Shown here: one piece after another, positions 12,611 through 14,852 of the stretch
How positions within the stretch are numbered: the first letter of the stretch is position 1
Layout of the letters: each line of letters starts with the position of its first letter
Source of the DNA: CAZCJU01 sp964498965
Lineage (GTDB): Bacteria > Bacillota > Clostridia > Oscillospirales > CAG-272
DNA length: 14,852 nucleotides
Reading direction: 5' to 3'
NCBI GenBank assembly: GCA_964498965.1
Contig: CAZCJU010000047.1
Location: forward strand, 1 to 14,852
The notes under the pieces: model-generated
The model's input: only the letters and a program-made list of their open reading frames with translations
What the model was told of the DNA's origin: nothing
Databases searched by the model: none
Position numbers and translations under genes: made by a program

Positions 12611-14852
12611 TTATTGCTCACCCTCGCCCGCTCCGCAACATTTCTTGTATTTCTTGCCCGAACCGCAGGGACACGGATCGTTTCTGCCGACCTCGCGTGC
12701 CTTTACGACAGGCTTTTTCTTCGCCGTTCCGTCGCTCGGCCCGGTCGCCGACGCTTTTCGCTCCACCGCTACGGACTCGCGCTTGATCTCACGCTTCGGC
12801 TGAACGGAAAGAACCGCACGAACGGTGTTCATTCTGATGTCGTTTATCATGCTGTCGAATGCCTCCGCTCCGACAAGCTTGTATTCGGTCAGAGGGTTTC
12901 TCTGTGCGTAAGCGTTAAGACCGATACTGCCCTTAAGCTCGGACATATAGTCGATGTGATCCATCCAAAGCTCGTCTATGCTCCTGAGCAGTATAACACG
13001 CTCTATCTCACGCATGCTCTCGCCGAATATCTGCTCCTTTTCGGCATATATCGCCGCCGCACGCTCCCGAAGCTTCGATACCACGTCCTCGACTTTCAGT
13101 TTCTTCAGCTCCTCGCCGTTGTACGAAAATTCGTCGGCGGAGGTACACAAAAACGGGAATTTGCTTACGATCGACGAAAAATCCCAATCTTCCTTATGCT
13201 CGGCGTTTGTGCAGTATGCGACCTCGTCCTCTATCGTTTCGTTTATCATGCTCACGATCTTGTCACGCATATCGCCCTCTTCGAGTATCTCCTGTCGTTG
13301 CGAGTAGATCGTGTTTCTTTGCTGGTTCATTATGTCATCGTAGGAAAGCACGTTCTTACGACGCTCGAAGTTTATGCTCTCAAGTCTTTTTTGGCTCGAT
13401 TCGATAACGCCCGATAAAAGCTTCGCTTCGATCGGCGTGTCGTCGGGCGTGAGCGACATTATCCTCGACATTCTTTCCTCGCTTCCGAATAAACGCATCA
13501 GATCGTCCTCGAATGAAAGGTAAAATTTCGATTCGCCCGGGTCGCCCTGACGTCCCGCACGGCCTCTCAGCTGGTTGTCTATGCGTCGGCTCTCGTGACG
13601 CTCCGTACCGAGAATGAATAATCCGCCTGCCGCCTTGACTTTCTCGTAGTCGGGCTGTATGCGTGCCTTGAATTTGTCGAACAGCTCCCTGTATACTCCG
13701 CGTGCCGCAAGTACCTCCTCCGGTACGGATAGGGACGAGCCTGTCGCCAAAACGATAATGTCCTCCTCGTAGCCGAGCTTACGCATCTCCGCCTTCGCAA
13801 GCCACTCGGGGTTTCCTCCGAGCATTATGTCCGTGCCTCGTCCCGCCATGTTCGTGGATATCGTTACCGTGCCGGGCATACCCGCCTGTGCGACGATCTC
13901 CGCTTCCTTCTCATGATACTTGGCGTTCAGTACATTGTGCTTTATGCCCTCGCGTTTCAGTAACTTCGAAAGATATTCCGATTTTTCTATCGATACCGTG
14001 CCGACAAGCACAGGCTGCCCCTTTTCGTTGCAGTCCTTTATCTGCTGTACTATCGCTTTGTATTTGGAATTTAAATTCTTGAATACCGCATCGTCCCTGT
14101 CAATACGCATCATCGGCTTGTTCGTCGGTATCTCCACAACGTCCAGATTGTATATCTCCCTGAATTCGTCGTCCTCGGTCAGTGCCGTTCCCGTCATGCC
14201 CGAAAGCTTCTCGTACATTCTGAAAAGATTTTGGAACGTGATGGTCGCAAGCGTCTTTGACTCCTTTTCGACCTTTACGCCCTCCTTAGCTTCTATCGCC
14301 TGATGTAAGCCGTCGGAATAACGTCTGCCGAACATAAGTCGTCCCGTGAACGTGTCGACTATGATCACCTGTCCGTCCTTTAATACGTAATCCTCGTCGA
14401 TGTGGTAGTTTCCGTGTGCCTTCATCGCCTGGTTGATGTGGTGTGCAAGCTCGGAATTGGACGGATCGGAATAGTTCTCTATGCCGAAATATTTCTCCGC
14501 CTTGGCTATTCCGCTCTTCGTCAGAACGGAATTTTTCGACTTTTCGTCCACAATGTAGTCGTAACCGTCCATGCTCTCGTTCTCGTCCATGTCCTCTTTG
14601 CTGTCTATTTCCTTGACCTTGTATTGCTTTAAGGTGCGAACGAATTTGTCCGCACGCTCGTATATCTCCGTCGCCTTCGTTCCCTCACCCGAAATTATGA
14701 GAGGTGTCCTCGCCTCGTCTATCAGTATCGAGTCTACCTCGTCCACAATGGCGAATATGTGTCCCCTCTGTACCATGTTCTTCTTGTATATCACCATGTT
14801 GTCACGCAAATAGTCAAAGCCGAACTCGTTGTTCGTGCCGTAGGTTATGTCA
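12611..14852 (-). CDS. secA: Preprotein translocase ATPase SecA, N-terminus beyond the right edge
   Basis: About 746 residues of SecA are visible, the motor ATPase that drives proteins through SecYEG. The frame is open to the right edge, where it reads DITYGTNNEFGFDYLRDNM, so roughly the first 90-110 residues, including Walker A, are missing. Visible blocks are DEVDSILIDEARTPLIISG (Walker B and following region), the preprotein cross-linking domain, GTVSIEKSEYLSKLL and NMAGRGTDIMLGG of the second nucleotide-binding domain, and RIDNQLRGRAGRQGDPG. The helical scaffold and wing follow. The C-terminus ends with CPCGSGKKYKKCC, the zinc-binding motif that contacts SecB or ribosomes in other bacteria. 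The length and motifs are those of the main SecA1, not the accessory SecA2. The gene heads a group with two membrane-protein genes. Confidence 0.98.
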   Translation of the reverse strand, partial: DITYGTNNEFGFDYLRDNMVIYKKNMVQRGHIFAIVDEVDSILIDEARTPLIISGEGTKATEIYERADKFVRTLKQYKVKEIDSKEDMDENESMDGYDYIVDEKSKNSVLTKSGIAKAEKYFGIENYSDPSNSELAHHINQAMKAHGNYHIDEDYVLKDGQVIIVDTFTGRLMFGRRYSDGLHQAIEAKEGVKVEKESKTLATITFQNLFRMYEKLSGMTGTALTEDDEFREIYNLDVVEIPTNKPMMRIDRDDAVFKNLNSKYKAIVQQIKDCNEKGQPVLVGTVSIEKSEYLSKLLKREGIKHNVLNAKYHEKEAEIVAQAGMPGTVTISTNMAGRGTDIMLGGNPEWLAKAEMRKLGYEEDIIVLATGSSLSVPEEVLAARGVYRELFDKFKARIQPDYEKVKAAGGLFILGTERHESRRIDNQLRGRAGRQGDPGESKFYLSFEDDLMRLFGSEERMSRIMSLTPDDTPIEAKLLSGVIESSQKRLESINFERRKNVLSYDDIMNQQRNTIYSQRQEILEEGDMRDKIVSMINETIEDEVAYCTNAEHKEDWDFSSIVSKFPFLCTSADEFSYNGEELKKLKVEDVVSKLRERAAAIYAEKEQIFGESMREIERVILLRSIDELWMDHIDYMSELKGSIGLNAYAQRNPLTEYKLVGAEAFDSMINDIRMNTVRAVLSVQPKREIKRESVAVERKASATGPSDGTAKKKPVVKAREVGRNDPCPCGSGKKYKKCCGAGEGEQ

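Noticed and set aside
12614..13417. 267-codon open frame on the plus strand opposite secA
   Set aside because: It is antisense to conserved SecA sequence, has no ribosome binding site or recognisable motif.

Overview
The window looks like a chromosomal segment of a spore-forming, low-to-mid GC clostridial Firmicute, probably a gut or other anaerobic lineage known mainly from assembled genomes. The evidence is a YunB-type sporulation protein, an RNase J, SecA with a C-terminal zinc-binding tail, a MinD-like ATPase next to a methylglyoxal synthase, a lipoprotein nuclease of the DNA-entry type, strong AGGAGG ribosome binding sites and near-consensus sigma-A promoters. No tRNA, rRNA, phage or transposase gene is visible.

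Layout from left to right. Bases 1-270 hold a leftward promoter for a gene beyond the left edge and the upstream region of a rightward yunB-like gene (271-987). Bases 988-1322 contain two stem-loops; one is a good leftward terminator. A leftward SGNH/AlgX-like lipoprotein gene follows (1323-2645). Bases 2646-3118 are gene-free and hold a degenerate array of hairpin modules, then four tandem 25-bp units that overlap the stop codon of RNase J (3119-4816, leftward). RNase J has a long leader (about 245 nt) with alternative stem-loops behind a recognisable promoter. A second copy of the hairpin element lies at 5162-5262. Next is a 732-residue nucleotidyltransferase fused to a phosphohexomutase-like domain that has lost its catalytic motifs (5276-7474, leftward). 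It diverges from a 98-residue membrane protein gene (7657-7953, rightward) across a palindrome shared by both promoters.

From 8012 to the right edge all genes run leftward. The upstream group is secA (partial at the right edge) followed by two membrane proteins that appear to be built from one shared module of about 220 residues. A new promoter (TTGACA-17-TACAAT) then starts a four-gene group: MinD-like ATPase, methylglyoxal synthase, a 138-residue conserved-looking protein and a lipoprotein nuclease. The last three overlap or nearly overlap, which suggests translational coupling.

The observations most worth checking are: the MinD-like gene has a promoter, leader hairpin and Shine-Dalgarno but an ACG where the start codon should be; the methylglyoxal synthase carries changes at catalytic and phosphate-binding positions; the mutase half of the nucleotidyltransferase is a pseudoenzyme; the RNase J gene is framed by structured untranslated regions on both sides; the two membrane proteins after secA show modular duplication; and a palindrome sits inside two divergent promoters. 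I do not see a complete new defence or mobile system.
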